This document shows positions 49,801 through 58,386 of a stretch of DNA of 64,000 nucleotides, piece by piece. The notes under the pieces are model-generated. The model was not told the origin of the DNA. It saw only the letters and a program-made list of their open reading frames with translations, and made no database searches. The translations under genes were made by a program, and so were the position numbers. This DNA is from JAJXSS01 sp964547135. Its GTDB lineage: Bacteria; Planctomycetota; Phycisphaerae; Phycisphaerales; Phycisphaeraceae. The stretch is from NCBI GenBank assembly GCA_964547135.1, contig CAZJMK010000001.1, positions 62,001 to 126,000 on the forward strand, given 5' to 3'. How positions within the stretch are numbered: the stretch's first letter is position 1; each line of letters begins with the position of its first letter.

Positions 49801-52800
49801 ATGCGCTGCAATACTTCATGGGTGTGTGGTGGGGTGATCGCACTGGGCTTGCTCGGTGCGCTGGGGTGTCAGACGGTGCCGGTCGGGCCGACGACGGCGA
49901 ACAAGGCGGCCTTGCAACCGATCGCGGCGGCGTTACCCCAAGGTCTGGCTGGGGCACAGATGGAATTGCGTCGCGATAAAGCATTGACCAAGGCACAAAT
50001 GCCGTTGGCGGAAATATTGGCGTCATTGCCTCGGCCGGGGTATTTGAAAGAAAGTAGTCGAGTGGTCGAGGGGGCAAGTGGTCAAGTGGTCGAGTGGTCG
50101 AGTGGTCAAGTGACGGAAACAGACGCGGCAAGCCGCGGCGCTAACATTGATGCAAATGCAAATGCAAATGCAAATGCAGATGCAGATGCAAATTCGAAAT
50201 TCGAAATTCAAAATTCGAAATCATCCGAGGGCCACTCGACCACTTCGTTACCCCCCGAAGTGTTACGTGCTTACACAGCGGGTCGGTTGGCCTGGCGGGC
50301 GGGGCAGACGGCGGAGGCGATCAATCAGTTAAATAGTGCGCTGCGTTTGCTCCCCGATCAGCCGGAGGTGCTGGCGCTGTTGGGGCGGATTCATTTGTTG
50401 ACACTGAATCAGCGGGCAAGGGGTGTGTTGTTTTTGGAACAAGCGGTGGCTGGTGACCCGGCTGATGTCGAGTCGCTTTTTTTACTGGGCCGCTCCGCTT
50501 GGGAACAGGGCCAGTGGGATCAGGCCATCGTGCTATTGGCGGAATTGATCGAACGCAAGCCTGAAATCATGGACGCAGGCATGGGCGTACTCACTCGTCA
50601 CCTGTTGGGTACTGCATTGGAGCGACACGGTTACGATGTGGCAGCAGCACAACAGTTCACCGCGTACTTGGATCAACAAGCCCCCTTCAGTCGTACCAGC
50701 ACCTACCAGCGTGAGTTATTGCTGCTCAATCGTCAGAAGCCGCAGCTTTGGCAAAACGTCGGTGACCTGTGGGCACGGGTGGGTCGATGGGACGATGCTG
50801 CCAAGGCTTATGCTCGTTCGGCGGAGTTGGATGACCCGCAGGATCGCCCCGGCCTGACCGCACGACTGGCGTATGTGAACCTGCGCCTTGGGCAAAAGCA
50901 GGCAGCAGCAGATGCGGTGCTCGATTTTTTGGAAAGCTCGCCCAGTGATCCGCGTGGGGTTGAATTGCTGAGCTATTTGCGTGGGTATGAGTTGCCTTCG
51001 GCATTGTTTGTGGAGCGGTTGAAACAGGTTTATGCAAATGCGAATAAGCCGGAGGGCCTGGCACTGGCCTTGGCGGAATTGTCGGACAAGCGCGACGGGC
51101 AACGACTGTTGCAGGAACATTTGACCGACGACCCGACAGCCTGGCGTGCGTTTGCCAAGTTGCTGCAACTGGCGATGCAGGAGGAACAGTCGCGCAGCAG
51201 CAGTGGAAAAAACAGCAAGTCGAGTCAGCGCGATACCACCGGTTTGCGGGGGGCGTTGTTGACCACGCAGAAGGCGATTGAAAAAACCCCGCGGGCGGCT
51301 GGGGCGTATACACAGGCTTTGTTCGAAACGATGTCGGCTGGGCAAGTGGAACAAGCGGTACAAGGGCTGCGCGAATCGGGGCGCAGCGGAGCGGGGCTGC
51401 TGTATCTGTCGGGGCAGGCGGCGCTGCGTGAACAACGCTGGTTGGCAGCGGAAATCGCTTTGCGAGAGGCACTCACGCTTGAACCGGTCATACCGGCTGC
51501 TCAACTTGATTTGGTGCGCGTGCTGCTGGCTCAACGGCAGTGGGACCATGCAGGCAAAGCGCTCGAAGGGGTGACAGAAAAAAGTGTCGAAGCAGTGGGC
51601 CTGCGGGTGCAATGGCTTGAAGCAACAGACAAGCGCGATGAGGCAATGGCACTGTTGGATGAGCAACTCAAACAGCAGCCGATGCAGGCGGATTACCTGA
51701 TCGCCAAGGCGCTGCTGTTGTTGCAAAGTGATGAACAGTTGCAGGCTCAGGAAGCGGAGCGTTTGTTGTTGACAGCGGTGGAAGCGACACCGACGCAGGA
51801 ACGGTTGTATCAAGTTCTGTTTGCCATGTACGACCGGGAACGCGTGCCCAATGCAGCTCGTCAGCGGGTGGCGTTGCTTCGCAAAGGGTTGCAGCATTTG
51901 CCCGGTTCAAGGCTCATGCGGATCAAACTGGCGGAGGAACAACTGCGTGCCAACGACCTGGCCGAAGCCCGTCGGCAGTTGGAAAACCTGCTCACCGAGC
52001 AGCCCGACGATCTGGCCGCGGTGCAGTTGATGTTGATTGTGTTGCATCGCAGTGGGCAGGGTGATGCGGCCCAGTTGCTGCTGGATCGACACGTGACACC
52101 CACCACCACAGACAAACGCTGGTTGATTTTGGCGCAGCAGTTTTATGCAGGCACGGGTCAGCGCGAAAAAGCCTTGGCGATGTTTGAACGACTGGCTTTG
52201 CAGGCCCCGGCTGGTGCAAGGCGTGATCTGCAACTGGCGAGTTTGTACTTGCAGACCGATCGCGCAGCCCAGGCAGTGGAACTGCTCGGTAAAACGGTGG
52301 ACACCTGGCCGGTGCGGGTGCAGGGGAAAGGGGCATCGGAAAATCAGGCTTTGCCGACGATTGAACAGGCAGGTGGGCAAGCGGCTTCAGCGGAAGAATC
52401 AGCCGATGCGGAGGATGCCGATGCGCCCGGGTTGGATCAGGCGCTGGGGTTGTTGTCACGGGGTTTACTCCGGCTCAATCGTGGAGCGGAAATCGACCCG
52501 CTGTTTGAACGCATGTTACGCAAGCATCCGTCAGAGGAGGCGGACCTGCGTTTTGAATGGGCGATGATGTTGCAGCGCATGCAACAGGGCGAGCGCTCGG
52601 AAAAACAGTTGATGCGGGTGTTGGAGTTAACACCCAGTGATGCACGGGTGCTCAATGCGTTGGGGTATGCCTGGGCGGAGCGGGGCGTGCGTTTGGAGGA
52701 GGCGAAAAAGATGATTCAGCAGGCCCTGGTGAAGGAGCCGGAGAACGCAGCGTATTTGGATTCACTGGGCTGGGTGTTGTACAAGCAGGGTGAGTTTGAC

Positions 52801-53064
52801 AAAGCGGTGGAGCAGCTCACCAAAGCGCGGATGCGCCCAGGCGGCGATCACCCGGTGATTTTGGATCACCTGGGCGATGCACTCTGGCGCGCCGGACGCA
52901 AGACCGAAGCGGTGCGTTACTGGCAGGTGGCTTTGGAGGGCATCACGGAGGAGATGATGAAGGACGACCCGGAAGTGGTGCAGTTGAAGATGAAGCTGCC
53001 TGGCAAGATTGAAGCTGCGGGGGCGAATCAGGAACCGGCGACGGCGGAACGACATGATGGATAA
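49801..53064 (+). CDS. large TPR lipoprotein
   Basis: 1087 aa. The signal peptide ends in LGALGC (Cys 23), so it is lipidated. Residues about 155-1060 are tetratricopeptide-type helix pairs throughout (RLAWRAGQTAEAINQLNSALRLLPDQPEVLALLGRIHLL; WDDAAKAYARSAELDDPQDRPGLTARLAYV; YLDSLGWVLYKQGEFDKAVEQLTKA), a scaffold for protein complexes in the envelope. Residues about 81-145 are read from dispersed repeat DNA inserted in frame: AGTGGTC units, GCAAATGCAAAT hexamers (NANANADADAN) and AATTCGAAATTC units. The stop codon TAA comes from a GGATAAAGG repeat. Promoter-like TATAAT is 5 nt upstream. Confidence 0.85.
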   Translation: MRCNTSWVCGGVIALGLLGALGCQTVPVGPTTANKAALQPIAAALPQGLAGAQMELRRDKALTKAQMPLAEILASLPRPGYLKESSRVVEGASGQVVEWSSGQVTETDAASRGANIDANANANANADADANSKFEIQNSKSSEGHSTTSLPPEVLRAYTAGRLAWRAGQTAEAINQLNSALRLLPDQPEVLALLGRIHLLTLNQRARGVLFLEQAVAGDPADVESLFLLGRSAWEQGQWDQAIVLLAELIERKPEIMDAGMGVLTRHLLGTALERHGYDVAAAQQFTAYLDQQAPFSRTSTYQRELLLLNRQKPQLWQNVGDLWARVGRWDDAAKAYARSAELDDPQDRPGLTARLAYVNLRLGQKQAAADAVLDFLESSPSDPRGVELLSYLRGYELPSALFVERLKQVYANANKPEGLALALAELSDKRDGQRLLQEHLTDDPTAWRAFAKLLQLAMQEEQSRSSSGKNSKSSQRDTTGLRGALLTTQKAIEKTPRAAGAYTQALFETMSAGQVEQAVQGLRESGRSGAGLLYLSGQAALREQRWLAAEIALREALTLEPVIPAAQLDLVRVLLAQRQWDHAGKALEGVTEKSVEAVGLRVQWLEATDKRDEAMALLDEQLKQQPMQADYLIAKALLLLQSDEQLQAQEAERLLLTAVEATPTQERLYQVLFAMYDRERVPNAARQRVALLRKGLQHLPGSRLMRIKLAEEQLRANDLAEARRQLENLLTEQPDDLAAVQLMLIVLHRSGQGDAAQLLLDRHVTPTTTDKRWLILAQQFYAGTGQREKALAMFERLALQAPAGARRDLQLASLYLQTDRAAQAVELLGKTVDTWPVRVQGKGASENQALPTIEQAGGQAASAEESADAEDADAPGLDQALGLLSRGLLRLNRGAEIDPLFERMLRKHPSEEADLRFEWAMMLQRMQQGERSEKQLMRVLELTPSDARVLNALGYAWAERGVRLEEAKKMIQQALVKEPENAAYLDSLGWVLYKQGEFDKAVEQLTKARMRPGGDHPVILDHLGDALWRAGRKTEAVRYWQVALEGITEEMMKDDPEVVQLKMKLPGKIEAAGANQEPATAERHDG
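50053..50225. repeat. dispersed repeat modules inside a coding region
   Basis: 50053-50113: AGTGGTCGAGGGGGCAAGTGGTCAAGTGG...; 50117-50145: ACAGACGCGGCAAGCCGCGGCGCTAAC; 50151-50194: GCAAAT/GCAGAT hexamers; 50190-50222: AATTCGAAATTC units. The same modules are intergenic elsewhere in the window. Confidence 0.85.
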
Positions 53065-53143
53065 AGGATAATGGATGATGTTCAAACCCGGCGTTGTTTG
53101 ACCTGTACCCTCTCCGAACATTATCCATCATCCATGATCCATT
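53053..53143. repeat. tandem-heptamer hairpin (GGATAAT family), copy 4
   Basis: ATGATGGATAAAGGATAATGG, loop ATGATGTTCAAACCC...TCTCCGAA, ATTATCCATCATCCATGATCCATTA. It overlaps the stop codon of the TPR gene. A half TGTGGC-type module (ACCGCCGAGGGCG...GCGGTGCCACA) follows at 53149-53184. Confidence 0.8.
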
Positions 53144-53205
53144 ACGAAACACCGCCGAGGGCGCTCCCGCGGGCGGTGCCACATCAATTGTTATCAAATC
53201 ACCAA

Positions 53206-55203
53206 TCACTCAAACACGATCATGTCGTGACCGTGGGCGCTGGTGAGTGTGACGATTGCCCGGCCGTTGACATAATCAAACGGCAATGTTTTGCCGGTGG
53301 GCTGCAACGTCACCTGTTGCGGGGCACGCGGCAGCATCAGTGAAAGTTGCGCATTCACCAACGGCGTGGGTTCTTCCACAATATCGAGCGTCGGCGTGCG
53401 CCGTGCGGGAACGAAACTGAGCACATGCACAATCGTGCGCTGGTCACTGCGACCGGTCTGTTGCGTGGTCACGGTGATTTCAACGTGTTTGGGGCCATGC
53501 CACTGGGTGAGTTGCTCAGGTAACAAACGATTCAGGCACGCCGCGATCACCTGCCGACATGATTGCGTACCATGGGCAGCGTAAGCCTTGAACAAGGGGT
53601 AGGCACTGGTGATCACCCGTCCGCATTGCACCGCAATCGGGTATCGGCTGGCCTTGTCCGTCGGCGTCTGTGCGTGCGAACAGAAATGGTTCCATGCCCG
53701 TTCAAAGTAGGGTTCGATTACCTTACCAATACCCACCGCATTTTTATGTTTCAATGCCAGGCGCAGCCCCGGCTCGTACATCACATGATCGGTTGCGAGT
53801 AATTCACCCCAATCGGCTTGGTCCAAGCGAAGGTAGGTCACCGTGAAAGGCGATGCCCCCAGGTTTTCAATGCCCTGTTCCTTCAACCAGGGTTTGCCAT
53901 CACTATCAACCCCGGCTGTGCCACTGAACAATATCGCTCCGCCGTCGGCAACATACTTTTGTAGTTTGGCGACCAAAGTATCATCGACCTCGTACCCATC
54001 GGGCACGATGATCACTTCATAGTCATCGAATCGGCTGTCGGTGTGTACGAAGTCGAACTGATGGGCCAGTTGTTGCAGGGCACGGACCACGCCTTCGGGG
54101 GCGTCGCCGGGTTTGACATGATACTGTTTGGTATCCAGCGAACGGAGCACGCCGATCTGCGTGACCGGTTGGGCATCGATGCACCAGGGTTCACAGGCCT
54201 GCACATGCTGGTAAACGCTGCCGATGCGTTGGTAGGCAGCGCGGTCGAGGGTGCCGCGCGGATGCAGTTGATCGCCGACGGAGCAGCCGCAGCCGTGGGC
54301 GAGCATTTGGGTGCATTCATACAGCAAGGCTGCATGGGGTTTGAGTCCGCCGAAGTCCGCCCAGCTTTTGTGAAAACGTCCGGTCATGCCGATGGCGGGC
54401 AGACCAAAGTTGCGGGCAAAGCGGACGTTCAAGGGAAAGTAGGTATAGCCCCATCCGCCGGTGGGCAGGGCTTCGATTTCAATATGTTGCAGGTATTTCT
54501 TTTCGCCAGGCAGATTCACCTTTGGTCGGCTGTTGTAGTAAACTTTGGGAGCCTTCTTGTGATACTTGGCCAGTATCTTGTTATAACGAGCCATGTATTG
54601 ATGCACGACCCAACGAGCGTAGGTATTACGGTCGTTTTCGTTGACCGGGTTCAAGCCTTGTTGGATCATGCCGGCCTTGGCCCAGTTGCTGACCGAAGGC
54701 TGGTCCCAGCACATATCAAGGAACAGGCCGTCGAGGGGCCGATACTTTTTGCATACTTCATCAATTTGCTCCGCAAGGTAATCGGCATAGGGGCTGGACA
54801 TATCCAATATCTGCCACGAAAACGGGTTGCAATCCAACGGCTTGCGACCGACGCGACTGCCATCGGGGTTCAGGGCGATCCAATCCGGGTGGGTGTCGGC
54901 TGCGTATTCATCGCATTGCACAGAGATATACACCGGGGCGGCGATGTTGCGCTTGTGCAGGGCATCGATTTGTTCGCCCAGCAGATCAAGCCCTTTGGGG
55001 AGCGACGGATGTCGTGCGGGCGATTGGGTGTCGTAGTAAAGCCGGCCGTGGTGACACTTGGCAAAAAGCGTGACGCTGTTGACATGAGCCTCGGCCAGCA
55101 TGTCGCCGAAGGTGTCCGCGTCCCATTGCGCGCCGACATCGGGAATGGCCGAGCCGGTGTGAAAGTCCAGGTGAATCTGCCGGTAAGGGAGCTTGATAGG
55201 CAT
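53206..55203 (-). CDS. putative glycoside hydrolase (GHL6 / beta-galactosidase-like)
   Basis: 665 aa from the ATG at 55203. Residues 1 to about 330 form a TIM-barrel-like domain: RQIHLDFHTGSAIPDVGAQWDADTFGDMLAEAHVNSVTLFAKCHHGRLYY, ISVQCDEYAADTHPDWI, and DGLFLDMCWDQPSVS with a candidate catalytic acidic residue. About 350-560 is a beta-galactosidase trimerisation-like (flavodoxin/GATase-like) domain (FDDYEVIIVPDGYEVDDTLVAKLQKYVADGGAILFSG). The C-terminal 100 residues are beta-rich. No signal peptide. It resembles the hypothetical glycoside hydrolase GHL6 set; substrate unknown, alpha-L-fucosidase-type activity is possible. Confidence 0.75.
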   Translation of the reverse strand: MPIKLPYRQIHLDFHTGSAIPDVGAQWDADTFGDMLAEAHVNSVTLFAKCHHGRLYYDTQSPARHPSLPKGLDLLGEQIDALHKRNIAAPVYISVQCDEYAADTHPDWIALNPDGSRVGRKPLDCNPFSWQILDMSSPYADYLAEQIDEVCKKYRPLDGLFLDMCWDQPSVSNWAKAGMIQQGLNPVNENDRNTYARWVVHQYMARYNKILAKYHKKAPKVYYNSRPKVNLPGEKKYLQHIEIEALPTGGWGYTYFPLNVRFARNFGLPAIGMTGRFHKSWADFGGLKPHAALLYECTQMLAHGCGCSVGDQLHPRGTLDRAAYQRIGSVYQHVQACEPWCIDAQPVTQIGVLRSLDTKQYHVKPGDAPEGVVRALQQLAHQFDFVHTDSRFDDYEVIIVPDGYEVDDTLVAKLQKYVADGGAILFSGTAGVDSDGKPWLKEQGIENLGASPFTVTYLRLDQADWGELLATDHVMYEPGLRLALKHKNAVGIGKVIEPYFERAWNHFCSHAQTPTDKASRYPIAVQCGRVITSAYPLFKAYAAHGTQSCRQVIAACLNRLLPEQLTQWHGPKHVEITVTTQQTGRSDQRTIVHVLSFVPARRTPTLDIVEEPTPLVNAQLSLMLPRAPQQVTLQPTGKTLPFDYVNGRAIVTLTSAHGHDMIVFE

Positions 55204-55307
55204 GGGTAAATCCAATGAGATTGGCTAACACGGTGAACAAACCCAATGGTCAACCTTGTGAGCGTTGATGGAAATGATCAGTTTATCATCAACCCCGGCA
55301 CACGATT

Positions 55308-56423
55308 TCACTCGCGCAGCAAGGCGGTCACCTGTTGACGATCGAGCGTGGATGCCTGTTGTTCAATGGCAGGTTGATGTTGCGTATAAAGCGTCTGACC
55401 TTTTTGCACCCAGCCCTGAAACATTTGTTTCAAATCACCGGCTGAAATCGTTCGCCCCTGTCGATAGTATATTTTCGCCACGTGCCCCATCGCATAAGTG
55501 GTGGCAAACGAAAACGCAGCGCCCGTGGCGGTGGAACCGATGTTGCCGATCATGCCGCCCATGCTGCCGAACAGCCCCCGACCGGCTTTTTTGGTCAGTC
55601 CCCCGATGAGTTTGCGGGCGAAGTTTTCGACCATCTGTGACGTGGCCCCGACGCCCAGTGTGGCGATGAAATCCTTGATGTGGCCCCGGTCCAGTTCATA
55701 ACCGTAACGCTTGCCGACGCGATACACCATTTTCAACTGCAAGGGCAGAATGCCCAGTGTTGATATTCCTTGAGGCAACATTTCCAGCGCCCCATTGAGC
55801 ATCGCATAACGCAAAATCATTTTGTCGAGTTCCGCTTCACGGGCAGCCTCGGCCGCCGGGTCGTTGACCGCAGTGGGAACCTTCACGCCAACGGGGTTGT
55901 TTGCAGCCGAGGTTGGAGTGCTCGCCGATGTGCTGGTTGTTGTCGTGGTCGGGTGTGCGACGGGAACGGGCAATGAAGTTGATGAGGTCACAGGTGCAGG
56001 CGATACAATTGATGTCGGCAGTGCGGTGGTCGTTGATACCTCACCCGTCACCTGTGGCGCAAGCATCAGTTCATCAGCCTGTTGTTCGACCGTCTGGCCA
56101 TGGGCATCGTCGAGGCGCAAAGCCTGTCGCAGTTGGTCCAAAAACTGGCGCTCCGGCGGCGTGATCGAGCCTTGTGCCTCACAAACGCACACCGCCCACT
56201 CATACGCCAATTGACGCAGTTCGGGCGTGGTCAACGGCAGCACCACCTCGGCGATGAGCGGTTTGCGTAACAACACCTGCTGAAACAGGCCCGGCGGAAT
56301 ATCGGAGCCTAAACTGTCGATCACCTGGCGAATCTGATCGCGTTCACGATCATGTTTGTGACCGTCGGCAAAGGCTGCCAGTAAACAGAGGGTCAATACG
56401 GCTTGTTTTTCAGCGGGGGTCAT
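55308..56423 (-). CDS. TerB-domain protein with DUF697-like C-terminus
   Basis: 371 aa from the ATG at 56423. Residues 1-115 are a TerB-like helical domain (AEKQAVLTLCLLAAFADGHKHDRERDQIRQVIDSLG...EWAVCVCEAQGSITPPERQFLDQLRQAL) with the paired acidic metal-site pattern. About 120-190 is a Ser/Thr/Pro/Ala-rich linker. About 200-345 is DUF697/YcjF-like (ILRYAMLNGALEMLPQGISTLGILPLQLKMVYRVGKRYGYEL...GGMIGNIGSTATGAAFSFATTYAMGHVAKIYYRQGR) with two amphipathic membrane-associating helices. TerB domains sense metals at membranes; the exact role is unknown. Divergent from the next gene. Confidence 0.75.
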   Translation of the reverse strand: MTPAEKQAVLTLCLLAAFADGHKHDRERDQIRQVIDSLGSDIPPGLFQQVLLRKPLIAEVVLPLTTPELRQLAYEWAVCVCEAQGSITPPERQFLDQLRQALRLDDAHGQTVEQQADELMLAPQVTGEVSTTTALPTSIVSPAPVTSSTSLPVPVAHPTTTTTSTSASTPTSAANNPVGVKVPTAVNDPAAEAAREAELDKMILRYAMLNGALEMLPQGISTLGILPLQLKMVYRVGKRYGYELDRGHIKDFIATLGVGATSQMVENFARKLIGGLTKKAGRGLFGSMGGMIGNIGSTATGAAFSFATTYAMGHVAKIYYRQGRTISAGDLKQMFQGWVQKGQTLYTQHQPAIEQQASTLDRQQVTALLRE

Positions 56424-56528
56424 GGTGAGGGTTTCCGGGAGTGGGGTTTCCGGGTGGTTGAAGGATGGTACGCTGATAAGGGTTGGCGGTTCATGCGGAA
56501 TGAGCAAACGCATTCACAAGGACACGTC

Positions 56529-57017
56529 ATGAGTGATCGTTATGCACAGTTGTATGCGGCACTTCAGCCGTTGTGGTCGGCTTTGCCGCGTGAGCGTGCG
56601 ATGCAGGCTTTGGTGGTGATGGAACCGGTTCAAGGGATGCGAGCCGAGGTGGAGCGGGCTGCCAAGCACCCGGCATTGGTCGGGCATGCGCAACACGAGG
56701 CGTTGCTGGCCGGGCTGTGGTTGTATGTCGATGATTTGGACGCAGCCCACCGCATTTGTCAGAGGCACGAGGGCGAGCCGACGTTCGATTATTGGCATGC
56801 GATGCTGCATCGACGTGAGGGTGATTTCGGCAACAGTCGCTATTGGTATCGCCGGGCGGCAGCCCATGAACTGTTGCGTGATCAAAATCGCTGGCGACTG
56901 ACGATTGCATTGCTGGATGAGGTGGAAAAAGCACAGGGGCAAGCAACGACGGATGCAACGCTGATCGAGCGACAGCGATTGGAATGGTGGACGCTTTGGG
57001 AGTGGTGCGGGGAATGA
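56529..57017 (+). CDS. hypothetical protein
   Basis: 162 aa from the ATG at 56529 (AAGGACACGTC upstream). Not recognised. All-helical, with a central YWHAMLHRREGDFGNSRYWYRRAAAHELLRDQNRWR, a TPR-like or Sel1-like pair in which a WHAMLHRREGDF motif stands out; this motif also occurs in uncharacterised proteins of several bacterial groups. Probably a soluble protein. Divergent from the TerB gene; its start lies about 105 nt from that gene's start. Confidence 0.65.
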   Translation: MSDRYAQLYAALQPLWSALPRERAMQALVVMEPVQGMRAEVERAAKHPALVGHAQHEALLAGLWLYVDDLDAAHRICQRHEGEPTFDYWHAMLHRREGDFGNSRYWYRRAAAHELLRDQNRWRLTIALLDEVEKAQGQATTDATLIERQRLEWWTLWEWCGE

Positions 57018-57363
57018 AGAAGTGGTCAAGTGGCCGAGTGCAGGAAACCAAGCCAAGGACGAGCCGTCTGCGGCGAGGACTTGGGTATTCCGGGTGGTTG
57101 ATCGGTGAGTCAGTTAATCGGTTGCTCGGACAGAATGGTCTTTGCACTGACCGATTAACCGACTCGCTGACCAGTTGATGAACCACTTCCATCAGACGCG
57201 ATCAATCGCGGCGCTAACCAGAACATTGACGCCGAGGGCTTCAGCCCCGGATGGTTCAGGTCATCATGTACATATCAATCCGGCCCTGAAGGGCACGGCG
57301 TCATATACGCCAACGCCAAACGTCCGCGCTAAAACAAATTCGAAATTCGATTATCCTTCCGGC
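57018..57363. repeat. block of five repeat types in series
   Basis: 346 bases with no gene: AGTGGTC units (57018-57043), AAGCCAAGGACGAGCC...GGCGAGGACTTGGGT palindrome (57047-57092), a GGTTGATCGG/CCGATTAACC hairpin (57093-57182), a GACGCGATCAATCGCGGCGCTAAC piece (57195-57218), a cloverleaf-like repeat (57227-57303), and ACGCCAACGCCAAACGTCCGCGCTAAA (57307-57334). Confidence 0.75.
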
Positions 57364-58053
57364 ATGTCGTTTTCACTTTCGCATGGTAAACCGATGGATG
57401 TCACCGGCTATGGGTTCACCCTGGCGGACCTGCCGACGTTGCCGATCGAACCCGGTGCGCCGCTGCCTTATCAAAACGGGTTTGACCCTCGGCACTGGTT
57501 TCCGCAAGCAACCCAGGGGCATCCGTTGGAATTGGAAATCGGTTCGGGCAAGGGCACGTTTCTGGTGCAGCATGGGTCGCTGTTACCGGGGGTCAATTTC
57601 ATCGGTATCGAATACGCCCGGGCGTTTTGGAAATATGCAGCCGACCGGGTGCGACGGCATGAGTTGGCCAACGTGCGTTTGCTGCACGGCGAAGCGGCAT
57701 CGTTTGTCACCTGCTACCTGCCCGATGCGTGTCTGCGTACCGTGCATATTTACTTCCCGGACCCCTGGCCGAAAACAAGGCATCACAAACGCCGTCTGAT
57801 TCAGACTGCTTTTCTGCGTGAGCTGCATCGAGTGCTGGAGCCAGACGGCTGTGTGCGGCTGGCGACCGATCACGCGGACTATTTTGCGTGGATGCAGGAA
57901 CGGGCTGGTGAAGCGTCGGCGTTATTTACGGTGGAACCCTTTGAACCACCGGCTGGAGCGGGCGAGGGGGAACTGGTGGGCAGTAATTTTGAACGCAAAT
58001 ATCGGCGTGAAGGCCGACCGTTCAATGCCATGGTGTTACGCCAACGATTTTGA
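57364..58053 (+). CDS. trmB: tRNA (guanine-N7-)-methyltransferase
   Basis: 229 aa from the ATG at 57364 (MSFSLSHGK); the longer frame reads through repeat DNA. SAM-binding LELEIGSGKGTFLVQHG lies at about 57-73, GIEYARAFWKYAADRVRRHELANVRLLHGEA next, and TVHIYFPDPWPKTRHHKRRLI with the TrmB signature DPWPKxRHxKRR at about 135-150. It adds m7G46 to tRNA variable loops. A TATCCT lies 6 nt before the ATG. A MITE-like element follows directly. Confidence 0.95.
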   Translation: MSFSLSHGKPMDVTGYGFTLADLPTLPIEPGAPLPYQNGFDPRHWFPQATQGHPLELEIGSGKGTFLVQHGSLLPGVNFIGIEYARAFWKYAADRVRRHELANVRLLHGEAASFVTCYLPDACLRTVHIYFPDPWPKTRHHKRRLIQTAFLRELHRVLEPDGCVRLATDHADYFAWMQERAGEASALFTVEPFEPPAGAGEGELVGSNFERKYRREGRPFNAMVLRQRF

Positions 58054-58067
58054 TGCCTTACCCTTAA

Positions 58068-58228
58068 GAGCCTATCCGAATACCCCGCTTACATTCGCCG
58101 TATCGGCACGGCCCATTGCTTTGTCGGGCTGCATCGACGATGCACTGCGGCATCGCCTGCTTCGCCCTCCGCGCACTGAACCATGCCGATACGGCTCGGT
58201 GCTGACAGCGGGGTATTCGGATAGGCTC
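58068..58228. mobile_element. 161-bp MITE-like element with 22-bp perfect terminal inverted repeats
   Basis: Ends GAGCCTATCCGAATACCCCGCT and its exact reverse complement (58068-58089 and 58207-58228), flanked on both sides by TAA (58065-58067, 58229-58231) as a target-site duplication. An inner inverted repeat CCGTATCGGC/GCCGATACGG (58098-58107, 58185-58194) and a TGCATCGACGATGCA palindrome. No coding capacity. TNA duplications and such ends suggest an IS5-group (IS1031-like) parent. Confidence 0.8.
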
Positions 58229-58231
58229 TAA

Positions 58232-58386
58232 GTCCATTATTCACGCCTTCGTGAATTGCGCGCATCACGCATCAAGTGCTATAGCTCAGGATTTCAACCT
58301 CAAGTAAATCGGCCCTAAAGGGAAAGGCGTCAGGTGATTGGTACAACAACCAAACCGTACCTCGGCAAACGGACTAAACTATCAGC
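58232..58386. other. gene-free stretch before trpB
   Basis: With the MITE, the gap 58054-58386 is 333 bases. 58312-58334 is a half cloverleaf (ATCGGCCCTAAAGGGAAAGGCGTCA). TAAACT lies 6 nt before the trpB ATG but has no -35. Confidence 0.5.

Noticed and set aside
50147..50195. Short tandem GCAAAT hexamers as a possible CRISPR or microsatellite
   Set aside because: There are no spacers; the hexamers are continuous and lie in frame within the TPR gene.
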